A DNA stretch of 64,000 nucleotides from Homarus americanus (taxonomy: Eukaryota > Arthropoda > Malacostraca > Decapoda > Nephropidae), in contig NW_024732415.1 of assembly GCF_018991925.1 (NCBI RefSeq), positions 3,981,061-4,045,060 of the forward strand, written 5' to 3'. The position numbers were made by a program, and so were the translations under genes. The notes beneath the pieces are model-generated. The model did not search any database, was not told the DNA's origin, and worked only from the letters and a program-made list of their open reading frames with translations. Shown here piece after piece: positions 1 to 13,619 of this stretch (position 1 is its first letter; the number at the start of each line of letters is the position of its first letter).

Positions 1-2002
1 TTATTACAGCTGTTGGAGTCAGTGTCAGGTAATGCAGCCAGTGGAATGTGTACTGGGATATCACTTGAATTAGGTACAGGTTGTATGGCAGAGAGGAGAT
101 TAGGATATGAAATAAAACCTCTGTTCTTATTATTGTACCCTTTAATATAAGTCAAACAAAAATTAGAGTCACTTTGATGATTGCACTGCTCCCACCAGAC
201 CATTGGGACACCAAGAGATAAACCAGGTCCAGAGCCATTGAATCGTAGAGATAAAGAAATTGGGCACTTTACACAAAAAATATGGAGTGCCCAGTGCTTA
301 TCCTGATCACCAACTTCACATCCAAACTACAAATTGTATGGTTTTTTGAAACAGGGGATATGAGACTTTGTTGATACTTTTATAAGGTTAATTCCCCAAA
401 GATATAGCAGAAGGAATTTGCACTGTTTTTGCACTCTTGCCACATTATGTAGTTTATATCTGAAAAAATTATACAAAATACTTAACAAAAGTATTATTCC
501 TCAACATTAAAAACCAACAGCCAATTAACTGAGAAAGAATAACATTTCTGATATACAGTAATCAATTGACAAAGAGTATCCTTATAGGCACTGCAAGTGC
601 AAATCACCTGACCCAAAGGCAGTGCATGGGGAAATACTGGGCAACTCCTCTGTCAAGGGTGCTTGTAGGTTAGGGGTGGTGGAGAGGATGAAACGGCTCC
701 CCAAGGTTGACTATTAAATTTAAGACACCCCACCCCCCCGTGTTTTCAAAGGGTGGGGGCAAAACTAAAATGTTGTAAAGCTGAAACTATGCATTCTGAA
801 ACTGTATAGAGGGTCAAGTATATTATACAGTATTCACTTCCAAAATACAAAAATCTGTGTGATACACAAAACTAATGTCTTTCATTATGTAAGCCTCTTA
901 AAAATCATACCGGTAATTATGATAATATTAGTTTATATAATTTACTTTGTTGTACCTATACAGTTTTATCCATGTCTCCAAACTCCAGCCAGTTTAACCT
1001 GAGTACAGGTTCATTGTAAAATCCGGTTGAACGGAAACTGGGAATGTGAGATAACTACAGGTATACATTTTCACCACTATTCAGTGTCGCCTGATCATAC
1101 TATGAACCTGAGCTCAATGTGCACTAACTCTGCCAGACAAGACCAAACCGGACCCATGTGTTCCCCACTATCCCTCGGGCGTTTATTGTGATTATATCCT
1201 GAAGATACAATTAAAAATTATCGTGCATTTTGCAATACCCTGTACAAATGAAAACCTCAAAGTTACAACCATTTTTATTTTTTAGTAACATCAGGTGCTG
1301 ACACAAGCATCTGGGAACATCCTTATGTTGGCCAGTATGTGATCTGGGTAGTGCAAGAGGAGGTACCATACACATGGAAGTAACACCCATGTCCAGTCCT
1401 CCCTCCTGTGAGAGGAAATACATCTGGAATATAGACTGTGCCAGTGTACATCGTCTCCTCTTGCAGAAGAGAGGAGGTATGCTTGGCTTCTGTGCTTTAG
1501 CCCTTCCCTCTGTAAGGAAACTTAAGAGAAGTTTCTGAGATAAACAATACTGTACCATGAGTCCAGTAGTCTAAACAACCCCTGTAATATCTATGTAGAT
1601 ATCTAAGCCAGTAGTTTATTTTTTTTAATACAGCATTTATATTACAGTAATTATTTAACATGTTTTCTTTAATTAACCAAGAATAATTATGTTTTTAGTA
1701 ACAAAATACTTGTACAGTATGCACTGTATTTTCATTCTGGTGTCATCTGGGGACTGCAGCTTCAAACCGTTGGCATATATTTTCCATACTTTTCAGTAGT
1801 TCATGTTTTATGTTAACTCTAGGGGTATTATCACTAATATTTGGTAATTTTTCAATTCCAGTTTCTTTCTGGTCTCAAGCTTCTAGGATAATTGGTCTAC
1901 TACCTGCACTTACACTTTATTGTTCTGAGTTTGATGTGTGCCACACAGCCTGTAAAAATTTTTAATATTATTAATTTGGAATTGGGTAGTTTTTTTTTTA
2001 TT

Positions 2003-2008
<6 letters not shown>
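1..2008. other. non-coding, no gene recognised
   Basis: AT-rich sequence with no ORF that resembles a known protein. The only structure I see is a segment at about 1330-1560 that reappears inverted at about 3405-3600. Confidence 0.6.
1330..1560 (-). repeat. dispersed repeat, copy A (inverted relative to 3405-3600)
   Basis: The reverse complement shares several blocks, in order, with 3405-3600, for example GGACATGGGTGT, CTTCCATGTGTG, ACAGAGGGAAG and GCACAGAAGCCA. The copies are diverged. No terminal repeats are obvious and the element class is unknown. Confidence 0.6.

Positions 2009-2091
<83 letters not shown>
2009..2091. repeat. (ATT)n microsatellite
   Basis: About 80 bp of nearly perfect TTA/ATT trinucleotide repeat preceded by a T-rich tract. 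The poly-Ile ORF across it is an artefact. Confidence 0.95.
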
Positions 2092-2092
<1 letters not shown>

Positions 2093-2329
2093 CAGTATTT
2101 TGCCACACAATATTGTACTGTATACCCTTGACTGATTTACAGTGTTGGATATACAGTTGAAGCCCCCCCTCATTTATACTGGCTTTGCAAGAACTGGATC
2201 TGCACCTAATTGGTTTACTTTTTACTCCCCAAATTTCACCTATACAGGTACTGGGCAAAGGTACATGGATGTGCATTGGTTTTGTCATCTTTCTCATACT
2301 TAATATATCAAAGGAAAACATGCCTTGCA

Positions 2330-2620
2330 CCAGAATGCACCTGAAGTTTATTGTGTGACAACATTTGTTTGATAATTGCTCCCCTGAGGTAAAGAAACTG
2401 TTATGAAAGAACTTAAGATGATATTAACATTAGAAACTAAGTTGGAGATATTGAGATGTCTTGAAAACAGTGTAACAGCTGCAGAGATTGGCAGGGCACA
2501 GCAAGTGAATGAGATCAAGCATAATTTAATGTATATTTTTGCTCTAAGATGGGCCAGGACATTAGACCTGGGATCTGACCTCACATTCATTGCTTGCCCT
2601 TTGATTTAGTGACTCAATTT
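2330..2620 (+). pseudogene. pogo/Tigger-type transposase N-terminal fragment
   Basis: A short reading frame from 2403 contains ILTLETKLEILRCLENSVTA followed by AEIGRA. This matches the first helix-turn-helix (CENP-B N-terminal/Psq type) of pogo/Tigger transposases. The frame ends after about 68 codons, well before any DDE catalytic domain, and the second HTH helix is already degraded, so it is a dead fragment. A CAG-type terminus with a C-run near 2153 could be its 5' end. No matching 3' terminus was found. Confidence 0.6.
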
Positions 2621-3404
2621 AGAAGTGGCAAACCTCACACACATTGATTTATGATTCTGGGTGTGGTGATTGAGTTTTTGGTGTAATGCTCTTTTCTGTG
2701 TACTGTACAGTAATCCCTCACCAACCGTGGTTTTACCAAGTATGGTTTAGTGTATCCAGTTCACATTTTGTATTTGTACACTTTTTTACCAACTATACAA
2801 TGTCCACTTTTAAATATCTACGGGTTTCCATGGCCACCACAGGAGATTTTTAACCCAGAGTGGCGAGAATGTTCACTGGATCAGTTCTATCAAGTGGTGA
2901 GCTTTGTTTATTCCATTGTGTGTTTGAGGTGCTCTGGACAAGTGGCTGAAAAATTTGAAGTCAAAACTTAAAATTATTGAAATAAATAAAACTAGAAGTA
3001 CTGAAGTGTATTTTGTTAGTAAAAGTTTATGACCCTTAAATAATGACTGAAGGGAAAGTTAACTCAATAAATATATTAAAATGTTTGAATAAGATATCTA
3101 TATTAGTTTAAAAGTTACTGTATACTGTACTTATATCAAAATTATTAAACTTTAACTGCATTTTGCTGCTTGTCTACCTCTTGCCTGGGGTGCCTCATTA
3201 TGTTCTTCAAACAAATTGTTACCTTTACCACACCTTAGATCTTTCTATGGAACATGTTTAATGCATATAGCTTCATTAAAAATACACTGATCTGTAGACG
3301 ATTTGTATTGTTTTGCAGTCTATGAAAATGCATTAAAGCAGAAAAAAGTGTGTTGTATATATATTTACATATCATGGGGGATAATTTTGACTCATTCATA
3401 GTTT

Positions 3405-3600
3405 TGTTTGTCTCATGACTAAAAGTTCCCCTAACAGAGGGAAGAACATTGGCACAGAAGCCAGCTGCACCTCTGTGAGACAGGAGGGACAGTTGGACAT
3501 GGGTGTAGCTTCCATGTGTGCCTTTTTTCTGAACTATGCACAACTCAAAACAACTGATTGGTTGACTCACATGTTGATGCTCCCAACACTTCAGCATCTT
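3405..3600 (+). repeat. dispersed repeat, copy B
   Basis: Inverted, diverged copy of the repeat at 1330-1560. The two form an imperfect inverted pair about 2 kb apart. Element class not recognised. Confidence 0.55.
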
Positions 3601-3635
3601 CCTATAATATGAAAAGATAACTTATTTGTAACTAT

Positions 3636-3972
<337 letters not shown>

Positions 3973-4293
3973 CACTCTCTCCCCGACTTACGACCTACTC
4001 GACTTACGACCACCAGGACATACGACCGCCTCAGTCGTACCAAAATTTTGTCAAATTACGTATTTTCGAGTCCCAACATCAGTGATTGCGCTGTATACTG
4101 AAAATTTTTTCGTTTGTAATTCACTTTAAAATGGCTGGCAAGCATAAAAGTGAGAGTTTTGTGGTGCTGAGAAGAAAAAGAGACACCCATTTTAGATTTT
4201 CTAAGTATTATTTAAGCATTTTCGACTTATGACCATTTCGACTTACGACCTGGATTTGGGTCCCTAACCCAGTCGTAGGTCGGGGAGCATCTG
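3973..4293 (+). mobile_element. Tigger-derived MITE, family A, copy 1
   Basis: The ends are inverted versions of CTCCCCGACTTACGAC, and the right end ...CTG is followed by TA. The interior keeps an ATG and the start of a transposase-like peptide (MAGKHKSESFVVLRRKRD). It aligns along its length with 45249-45553 and 45821-46124. The left terminal bases are lost in the neighbouring CA tract. The element carries several CGACTTACGACC subterminal motifs. Confidence 0.8.
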
Positions 4294-4299
4294 TATAAA

Positions 4300-5087
4300 C
4301 AGTGGTCCCTTGGTTAACGAACACAATACGTTCGAGAAGGTCGTTCGTTAACCGAATCCACTGTTTCAATGGGATATTGGGTAATTGGTTCCAGCTCACC
4401 GAAAAGTGCATACAAAGTAAATACAAAATGCAGTAAAGCACACTTACTTTGAGGTGTGTATGTAGAAGGCTCCTAGTTGATGATGATGATGGGAATTAGA
4501 AGTGGGGGGTGGAGGAGAAGGGAGAAGAGAAGGAAGTGGGGATGGAGGAGAAATCACCCCATGCTTGATGTCATCATTTCACCAGTAAAATTTTAAGTTC
4601 ACTAGGTGTAATTCAAGATTATTTTCTTTAAATCAATACTGCACTGCACTATATATTGTCAATATGTTAAATAAATTTCAGAATGGCCAATAATTGTACT
4701 GTAAAAATGTAAAAATACTCTGTGCTCAAGAGACCCACAAGCAAGATGTTTCCTCCACTGAACAGAGACACAAACTGACTCCTTGGCGGGTGAGTGAAGT
4801 GGCGGATGGGCGCACCAAAAACTAGTTCCCTGTACTGCAATTATGTTAAATAAGTGTTAAAACGATTAATAATTTTAATATAAAACTTGGAAAAATATTG
4901 AATAACACAACCTTCTTGATATTTACTCCAATGGAAGCAAATATAAGCCCTAGAACCGATTACTATATTGGCGGACTAAGCTTCCAGCCGGTGAGCAAGC
5001 GAAAACATGTTGACATGTTTTCGTAAGAATTTCGTTAAGGTTACCAAATTTTTGTTAGTTAATCGAATTGATTCTTATGGAAGGTAA
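4300..5087 (+). mobile_element. Tigger-type MITE, family B, 3'-degraded copy
   Basis: Starts CAGTGGTCCCTTGGTTAACG and is collinear with the complete copy at 9113-9923. Shared blocks include TTGGTTCCAGCTCACCGAAA, GTATGTAGAAGGCTCCT, the GAT-rich stretch and CGAAAACATGTTGA. The right terminus is diverged beyond about 5087. It begins only six bases after the end of the family A element. Confidence 0.75.
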
Positions 5088-8019
5088 TTTTGTTTTTGTT
5101 TTATGCCGTGACAAATTTTGGAGGAAATCTGCTTGCTTGCTCTATTTATTTATTTTTAATAGAAAAGTTAATAATTTTAAAACATGCAAATTTATTTTGT
5201 GTATCAACTCAGATCACTTATGTCTGTCTAAATGCCTTTTGCCCTCACCCTTCTCCATCTAGTGGTGTATGCAGAACCTGGAAATTTTTTCTTTTTTCTT
5301 TGTCATGTTGATGGTTTCACTTCAATTTTTAGCACAATTCTGCTTACAAAACAATCAGGACCTATTACACAAATTTTCAGGTCAGGTCATTGTGAAAATA
5401 GACCAATAGAAATAGGAGGGATCAGTTGTGACATCACTGAGGCTGTAGTGTGCACCTGGGATTTCTTAGCAGGTGAGCTCATTGTGGGAAGAGAAAAGTC
5501 AGGGATCAACTCGGCTGTGACGTCACGATATGGCTTCAAGTCAAGCACACATGTTCACGGCAACTTCCCCCTCCCTGAAATTATCAACATCGTTATTTTA
5601 CTGCCATTTTCCATGCTTGCATGTGTAAGCTGTGATTACCTGATATTATGATGTCCTAGTTGTCATCAAGCAGATTTGTAAGTAGTTTTACAGCTGGATT
5701 CCATCTCTTTTATCAATTCGCTCTTAGAAAGTGGAAAATGGGCATTATATTTAAGACCTCCAAAGGTCTTCTAAGCTTGGATCATCAGGTCCCTGACAGT
5801 CACTCCCAGAGCTTGACAAGAAAAAATATGGCATTACCCAGCCCTAATTGGACCTTTAGTTGCTCATCCACACTTTTGGGAAGAAGTTTTGAAACTTTTA
5901 ACTTTTTCTTAGTTCAGTCTCAGTCACTTCATATGTTTGATACCACATGGCTATTCAGGCTCAACCCTGAAAATTTAAACTGCTAGAATATAATGGATTA
6001 GAACAAGTATTGGTGCAGTCCTCTTAATTACCATCTGCACTTGTCCCATGTTATGCAAAATGTAGTCCACTTCGGGTTACCACATGCTCAGGCCTCTGGT
6101 TTTGTTTTCCACACACATCATGTTTTTTTTTTTTTTTTTTTTTTCCATCTTGGGAACTGCAAATGGTTCTAGTGGAGGTACAAGGCCAAAACATGTATGT
6201 GAGCATACAAACACTGTTGATAACCTAAATACTGTACGTATTACAGAACATCTCCAAACCAGACTTGATGAAACCATTTGGACCCCCCGCCCCTAATTAC
6301 CAATGGCGTATATTTTCTGTGAGGTTCCAGAAAGGACTGAACAGTGCAGGATTGTTAAGGGTTGCAATTTCTACCATTGCTTGTGTAGTTGGGAACATGT
6401 CTGTAAGGTGCATTTCTTTCCTAATTCCTGGAATACTGTATTGATAGTACCACCACCTTCCACTTTCTAGCTGGCATTTGTTATCAAAAGCAGTCTAGTT
6501 AAGGGTGTCATCTCAGAAATGGAGGATTGATCCTGATGTCTTGTATTCTACCTGAGCTTGTAGCTACAGTAATTGGCTCTGGGTTTGTGGCACTGGTGGT
6601 CAGCTGGAGATTTGATCCAGTGTGGCAGATTGACTGGTAACTGTAAGCAATGAGGTGTATGGAATGGCTAGGTAGATATGGGTGTCTTGTAGAGCTCCTG
6701 CCTCTATATGGCAACTTTTACTTGCATTTCATCTTTTTAAGGGACAGCTGTAACAAGAAGGAATGGGTAAATTTGAGATCAGCCCCCAGCTCCCAGTTAT
6801 AGACTGAATTTACTGTGTTAGACCCCATAAAAATGGCTTGCACATTAACAGGAGTTGCCTAGTTTTGGGCTTAGCTAGGGTCAGTCATTCAGTTTTATTT
6901 TACATCATTAATCATTTGTTGAAGTTAATGACAGTCCAATAATGGTGATGCTGTTTGATGCTTGGCTTAGAGCAAATCTGTGAAGTATTGTGCTTGGTGG
7001 TATGATATAGTTAAAAAAAAAAAACCCTGCTATTCTGATAAAACATTATCTTTTGTTATTGTTATTAAAAAGATATTTAGTAACTGTAGTATGTTAATTG
7101 AATGCTGTATTGTGCAGTCCTCAAACCAAGTATGTTGGAAGTACAGGTACTTACAGTAGCAAAATTAAAGAGAATTTATATTGAATCCTGAAATGTAATA
7201 TGATATCTTAATGTGTTTACAGAAAGATGGTCATACTGGTTGTGTTGGTTGTGTTGTATATGGGAGGGAGAGATGGTGGAGTTGAGGGTGGCTGTTGGTG
7301 TTCGTAATACCAGAGTTTCCTAGGATAAACAGTAAGTAGCTACAATTATACAGTGTTGTCCTCGTCACTTTTATTGTGCACTCTTTCTATTTTGTTTACA
7401 GTTACTCATACTACTTGTTTATGTTTATTATCTGTCAAGTTGTATTGTACATCTTTATTAAATTTTAAATACTGTATCAACAGTTAAGAGCTTCAATCGC
7501 AATACATGAATGATGCTTGTTAGCCAAGATAGCACTGTTTTATAATATTGTATGTGTGTAAATAACAAAGGAATTTTTTTTTATTTATTGTTGTGATATG
7601 TTGCAAATGATATTTACTGCTATTTCATTAGTAATGAGAAGATATTTTGTCAAGAATAGCTTTTGGTCTACCGTAAACGTTAAGGTTTTTCTGAATATTT
7701 TATCAGAAATTACAGTAGAGTGGGGTATTGTTATTGGAAGTAATCCAGAGGTTTACATATCTTCCAGAATGGCTGGGGGTTTAAGGGCTAAAATCTTTCC
7801 GAATGTTTCTTTTGGGAAGGTAATGTACTTGGTGTATATTATGTAGGAGGTACTTGTCAAGAATGGCTGGGGTCTGAATGCTAGGGCTAAGATATACCAT
7901 ATCTTTCACGAGTCTCAGATTTTTCAATGTACTTTATAAGAGAAGATACCGTACAGATTATTGGAAAAAGGAGAAGAATATGGGCTAAGAGTTAATGCTC
8001 TAAAAATGAAAGTACAGTA
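5088..8019. other. non-coding, no gene recognised
   Basis: No ORF with recognisable similarity. ORFs near 5232-5651 and 5660-5986 are of ordinary random length, have no domain and no splice-supported partners. A poly-T tract lies at 6123-6144. Confidence 0.55.
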
Positions 8020-8620
8020 ATGGTTTAGTTTCATAATTAGAAATTAATCCTGAAGTAAAATTTATGGTAAACAACAGGGAACTTAAACAAGTAGAAGAAT
8101 TTGTGTACTTAAGAAACATTAGCTGTGATGGTAGATGTGCAAAAGAAATCAAAACAAGAATAGGGTAAGCAAAAACAGTGATGAATGGGGACATTAATTT
8201 CAATTTGAGGAAAAGGCTGCCAAAATGCTATGTATAGTTAGTATTGTTGTTTGGTTCAGAAGCATGGACACTCGGCAGACACCAGAAGGAGGTTAGAGGC
8301 CTTTGAAATGTGCTAGAATAGAATGCTAACAATAAGTTAAACTGACGGTAAAACAAATGAAAAAATACTAAGATTGGCAAAAAATATGAAGAGAAATGCT
8401 TGATGTTTATAGAAAAGGGGAAAATGAGGGGTGAAGAGATACAGTACTAACAGAAAATTTATGGGCAAAGATAAGGGGAAGAGAGCAAAGATTGGAATGG
8501 ATGAATGGCATTAAAAGATGATTTCCAGAGATGCAAAATCTGGGAGGATTGGTAAAAACAGCTTCAAAACATTTAGAGTGCAGGACTTTGGTCAGCAACC
8601 CACAGACATGGGGGCTGGCA
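8020..8620 (+). pseudogene. non-LTR retrotransposon reverse transcriptase, C-terminal relic
   Basis: Conceptual translation with stops and frameshifts gives fragments in the order seen at the C-terminal end of non-LTR RT ORFs: a VEEFVYL block, DGRCAKEIKTRIG, an LPKCYV block, a LFGSEAWTL block (typically SVLLYGCEAWTL), and a basic GKRA-type stretch near 8470. Stops and frameshifts through the region make it non-functional. The N-terminal RT and endonuclease parts are absent. Confidence 0.65.
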
Positions 8621-8801
8621 CATTGATAGATTGATTGTTCAATGTGGCTGGGGTTCTGAAGGCTAAGATAATTTAAATTGTTTTATCACATGAAATACTT
8701 AATGGTAATCAGAATATACTGTATGTCTCAAGATAGGCTGGAGGTCTGGTGGATCACTGAAATTATTGCTACTGCTGCAATTTTATTTTAACCCCTAAAA
8801 A

Positions 8802-8805
<4 letters not shown>

Positions 8806-8869
<64 letters not shown>

Positions 8870-8871
8870 AC
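8806..8871. repeat. (ATA)n microsatellite
   Basis: About 65 bp of AAT/ATA repeat with one interruption. A second, shorter ATT/CAT tract lies at about 9001-9041. Confidence 0.9.
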
Positions 8872-9112
8872 AGTAATTTGAATTTTCATAAAAAAAATAT
8901 TACTTCAGATTCTTTTTGTAGAATTTCATCCTTGGAAGAACTTGCCAACATTGATGAATTTTGCAGAGTCCATTATTTTTTATTTATTTTATTTATTTTT
9001 ATTATTATTATTTTCATCATCATCATCATCATCATCATCATGAGAGCACATGATTTTCAGGCAAGGTACAGTAGTATTAGTCTCTGTTCCCTTCTCTCTT
9101 CAGAACAATATA

Positions 9113-9923
9113 CAGTGACCCCTCGGTTAACTAACTCAATCCATTCCAGAAGGTCGTTCGTTAACCGAAACCATTGTTTCAATGGGTTTTTGGGTAATTG
9201 GTTCCAGCTCACCGAAAATTTCTTAAATTCAACAAAAATGGTAGAAAAGTTCACTTACTTTGAGGTGTGTATGTAGAAGGCTCCTGGATAATGATGATGA
9301 TGATGATGATGGGATTTAGAATGGGGGTGGAGAAGAAGGAAGAAGAGAAGGCATTGGGGTGAAAGAGAAGTCACCCCATGGTGCCATTTCACCCATAAAA
9401 TTTTAGCTCTCTTGGTGTAATTCAAGATTATTTTCTTTAAATCAACACTGCACTGCATTATATATTGTGAATATGTAAAATATATTTCAAAATGACCAAT
9501 AATTTGCTTGGAAACACAGAAAAAAAGCATTTAGTTGAAGAGAGTCTCAAGCAAGATGTTACCTCCAGTGAAAACAGAGAGAGACTAACACCTGTTTGCT
9601 GTGTTAAGAGGCTGGATGCCGCGCATTAAACTAGTCACTTTACCTTCAATTATGTTCAATAATTGTTAAAATGACTAAAAAATTGAATATTAAACTTTTA
9701 AAATTATTGAATAGTATAAACTTCTTGATATTTACTAAAATAGTAAGGAATTTAAGCCCTAGAACCGATTAATGTATTGGCGGACTGATACTAAAGCTGG
9801 TTGCCCGGTCAGTGCAAGCGAAAACATGTTGAGGTCGGTTCGTAAGAAATTCGTTAACCGAATTGAAGATCCTTATGGAAGGCAGTTCGTTAACCGAGGC
9901 GTTCGTTAAACGAGGGGTCACTG
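9113..9923 (+). mobile_element. Tigger-type MITE, family B, complete copy
   Basis: Bounded by inverted termini CAGTGACCCCTCGGTTAAC at the left and GAGGGGTCACTG at the right, with TA target duplications at 9111-9112 and 9924-9925. The length is 811 bp. Subterminal TTCGTTAACCGA-type motifs recur at both ends. There is no transposase ORF. Collinear with 4300-5087. Confidence 0.85.
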
Positions 9924-9925
9924 TA

Positions 9926-12900
9926 TTTCTAATATAAGAATTATACAGTATGCTAGTGACTCTGACACAGTAAATTAGATTCACCATCATGATTTGGTTT
10001 TCTTGGTAGAATGTTTTGTGAATTTCTCCTCCTATTCAGAGAATATGGTGAGAAGTGTCCCTAGTGTTATGGATTCCATTTACATTTGCTACAGTACTGT
10101 ATTAAGTTGGAGCAGAACTTGGATTATCCTAGATATGCGGTTAGCATCCGTAAGCTATTTCATCACGGTAGCATTACATTGATGCCTGGGCCCAGGGGCA
10201 CATCATCCTTAGCTTTTCTGAGCATCAAGCTTTAGATAAACACATTTCATTCTATTTTTTTTTTTTTTTTTAGGATGAATTTCTCACCAAGGTGTATGTT
10301 ACACTAGTACTGTACTTAGAGTTTTGGGGTCTCCTTGATATTTTCATCAGGGCTCAGGTGGCTGAGTCACCAAAGTCAGGTTTTGGGCTACATTTGAGGG
10401 ATTAAACTTGAAATTCTATTTTATTGCCAACTCTGAATTACTGTACTATACGTAGTTGATTCAGACTCCTCCTCCACCTGGTTGCTGCTGAGGTGAGCCA
10501 GAACTGAGGTTCAACCTGCAAATTGATGCTTCTTAGTTGAGAGAGTTGATAGTCTAGGAGCACATGTTAGTGATGGCTGGCAATAACTCCTAGCCTTCAG
10601 CTTTAACTGGTAGGCACTGCCTCCCTGACCCTTCTTATACTCAAGAATAGTGTCTATGTGGGAAAGTCAACTAATTGTTGTATAAGTTCTTACTGTTTAC
10701 CAATGTCATAGGTCCTGAGTTTTCAACCTTTTAATATGTACTGTACATGAGTTGCCTGGTCTAGACTTGATGTTTTATTCCCAAACTTAGTAAGTTTTGG
10801 GGATGTAATCATCATGCTGTCCAGTTGTCCATCCATCTTTTCGACTGTCTTTGTGTCCATATGTTGATATAACCATGTCTGCATGACACCTTCACTTCTG
10901 CTTAAGGCATTTCAATATGAACTTCATACACAGAACCTTTAGATGTAGAGGAAGAATCTTGTAGATTTTGGTAGTCTTTATATCAAGGTCACAGGTCAAG
11001 GGATAAGGAGATTCACAGTTGTCTTCAGTGAATAAACACAATCATGAGCTCTGCATGCTTCCCAGTTGGGTGCTGTAATGTTTCTTGCACAGAATATACT
11101 AGCCCCCATGCATACACTGTGGGCAAATCTGAAAATATATGAATTTGATCTTATTAGAGGGAAGGGTTTATATGGTCTTGTTTCAAATTTTTCGTATTCC
11201 TTCCATGGCTTATTCTTCTTGTGTACAAGGAATCTTTAATGCAGTAGTAACTTGATTTTTGGAAGACAAAATCTTTGATTACTTATAGACCCCAGTTTTA
11301 AAGGTAATCTCTATTCTTTATCAAGTAATGGATCTCAACTCAACTTCGTGAAAGATCGGTGTCTGAAAAGGTGTCTTTCTTAACTTAATGATAGCACCTA
11401 GAAATGTACCACTTAAACATCACTAGATTGAGTCATGTCTCTTAGCTCAACAGAGTTTAGAAATATATCTGCTCTGAATGGTAGGAAACAAGACTACTGT
11501 AGACCAAATATGGGAGATTTATTCTGGAAGCAGGATGGCCGCTGTAGGTGGTGTGATAAGTGTCTTGGCTGGGTAGACATGGCAGATTTTATAGATTCAC
11601 CTCTAGTGGTAACTCTTACAGCTAGTCTCCTTTTTAGGGTAATAGCTGCTGTCCGCTTGGACATGGGATCCCCTCTGTGCTGAATAAAATTGTCTGTTGT
11701 TAGCCAAATGAAATATGAAAAGAGGCGTCCCCATAGTGAAGGGGTAAGATCACTCCCTCCCCCAGCCCTTGGTTAAGGGGTAATTGACAGCCCTAAGCTC
11801 TCATAATGGTTGTGCATTAACAGGAAGTGCCTGAATACTGTATGCTCCTAGCTAGAAAATGGGATTTCAAGGATCTTTCATTTTTTGCAGATTATTTGAT
11901 AGTGTACAGTAATGGTCAAGGTGGCCTTCACATCATGGATAGTTTCATTAAGAGTTTTCATTGTCCAACAGTGGAGCATTTTGTCAGACCCAGAAAGCAA
12001 GATCACAGTTTAAGTAATGGCCCAGGTACTCAGGGAAGGTTACCATATATTTTATGTGGAGAGAAAAGATGAATTACATTACAGCATATTAATTTAATTT
12101 TTTCTTTAACTCGGTCATCTCTGAAATTTTAAATTTGAATGGATGCAGCGGCCCAAGACTGGTATCTCTAATCTCGTGAGAGGGTTTTCTGAACAGGCGT
12201 TTGGGTAAAGACGTGAAATTTTTACACACAAATCAAAAAGAGCATCTGGGTTTTTCGTGTGGGTTGGAATTTACAATGAATTGATTTCCTTCCATATACC
12301 TGTACAGTACAGTATATAGACAATAGACTTACAGTAGTCTGTAATACAATACCGTAGGTATTATGGAAGTTAGTTTCTGTTTTGAGCAGTTAACATTTAG
12401 TATTTTCTAGTTGCTGTGCAACATTTCAAGGAATTTTTTAATGTAGAGTATTGTAGATTATTTTTATCCAGAATATCTCTGACCGTTTGTAGTTGATTCA
12501 TGAATCGGCAAACCTTTGTAATGAGTAATGCTCTTAGGGGGTCATCCTTTAGTGGACCTTTTTTGCCTTCAGTTTGAGTGGATTGTTCTTGATAAACCGA
12601 AGTGTTGGGAATCTGTTTTATATCCTCAGATGGCTTATGTGTTACAGACAACTATTAAATTAAACATGTTAGGGAATGACATTCATAATAGCTTATTTCA
12701 CCTGCCAAGGGGTTGCTTTCTTATTCTTCTCAGACATCTTCCAAAACTTTTTCAATTTCATTCTCTGTTTATTACATCAGATATATGAACAATGAATTTA
12801 TAATCCCCCCCTCCCCCCAAAAAAAATGTCAAACTTTTTTTATTTTTGGAGACAGGATGGGTATTCTTGTAACTCAAAGTTGGCTTAAATCATTTCTAGT

Positions 12901-13583
12901 TTTGATACTATAAAGATAAGTGTTCTTACCTGGAATAATAAACTGTACCTGTAGAGAGTCATAGAAGAAGCATCTACAAATCATTGACATAATATGAATT
13001 CTAGAAATTATCTAGACTTACTGTATTTATATAAAGATCTCTGATGTATTGCTTAAAGTTGGTTCTTGAGCTGCATGCCACTTTACAGTATTTCATTATA
13101 ATAATAACAATATGGGTGTTCTTATTTATTTACATGGAGTCTCATGTAAGTGTTTGAAAGGACTTCTAAGTGGCAGAGATTTCTTGAAAATTACTGAGAT
13201 CATTTTAAGAATTTTCATTAAATGGCTTACATTAACACAGATTTCTTTTTTTAATAGACTACCGGAAGTAGTTTAGAATTCATGCTGTGTATACCACCAA
13301 CAAGTGTTCCTTGTGGGCCACCAACATTCATTACCTTATACTGTACTGTACAGTACTAGTTAAAACATTCACACACTACTGTTCCTGAAAATTATTTTTA
13401 TATTTTTAATAAATCAGGAAATACTGTAGAGCATCAGCCTGTAAACTGCTTAATTCTTTATCAGTTAGTTGGATGTTGATGTCTTGTTTCTTGAGCAGTT
13501 TGTTGTGGAGTAAGATTAATGTTAATTGTACATTGGTACAGTACTGTTTATGCCCTACTGAATCCTATAGCTATGGTCTGCAA

Positions 13584-13619
<36 letters not shown>

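Noticed and set aside
12397..12651. 84-codon - strand ORF resembling a regulatory peptide
   Set aside because: Polar low-complexity sequence with no recognisable family; length within chance for this window.
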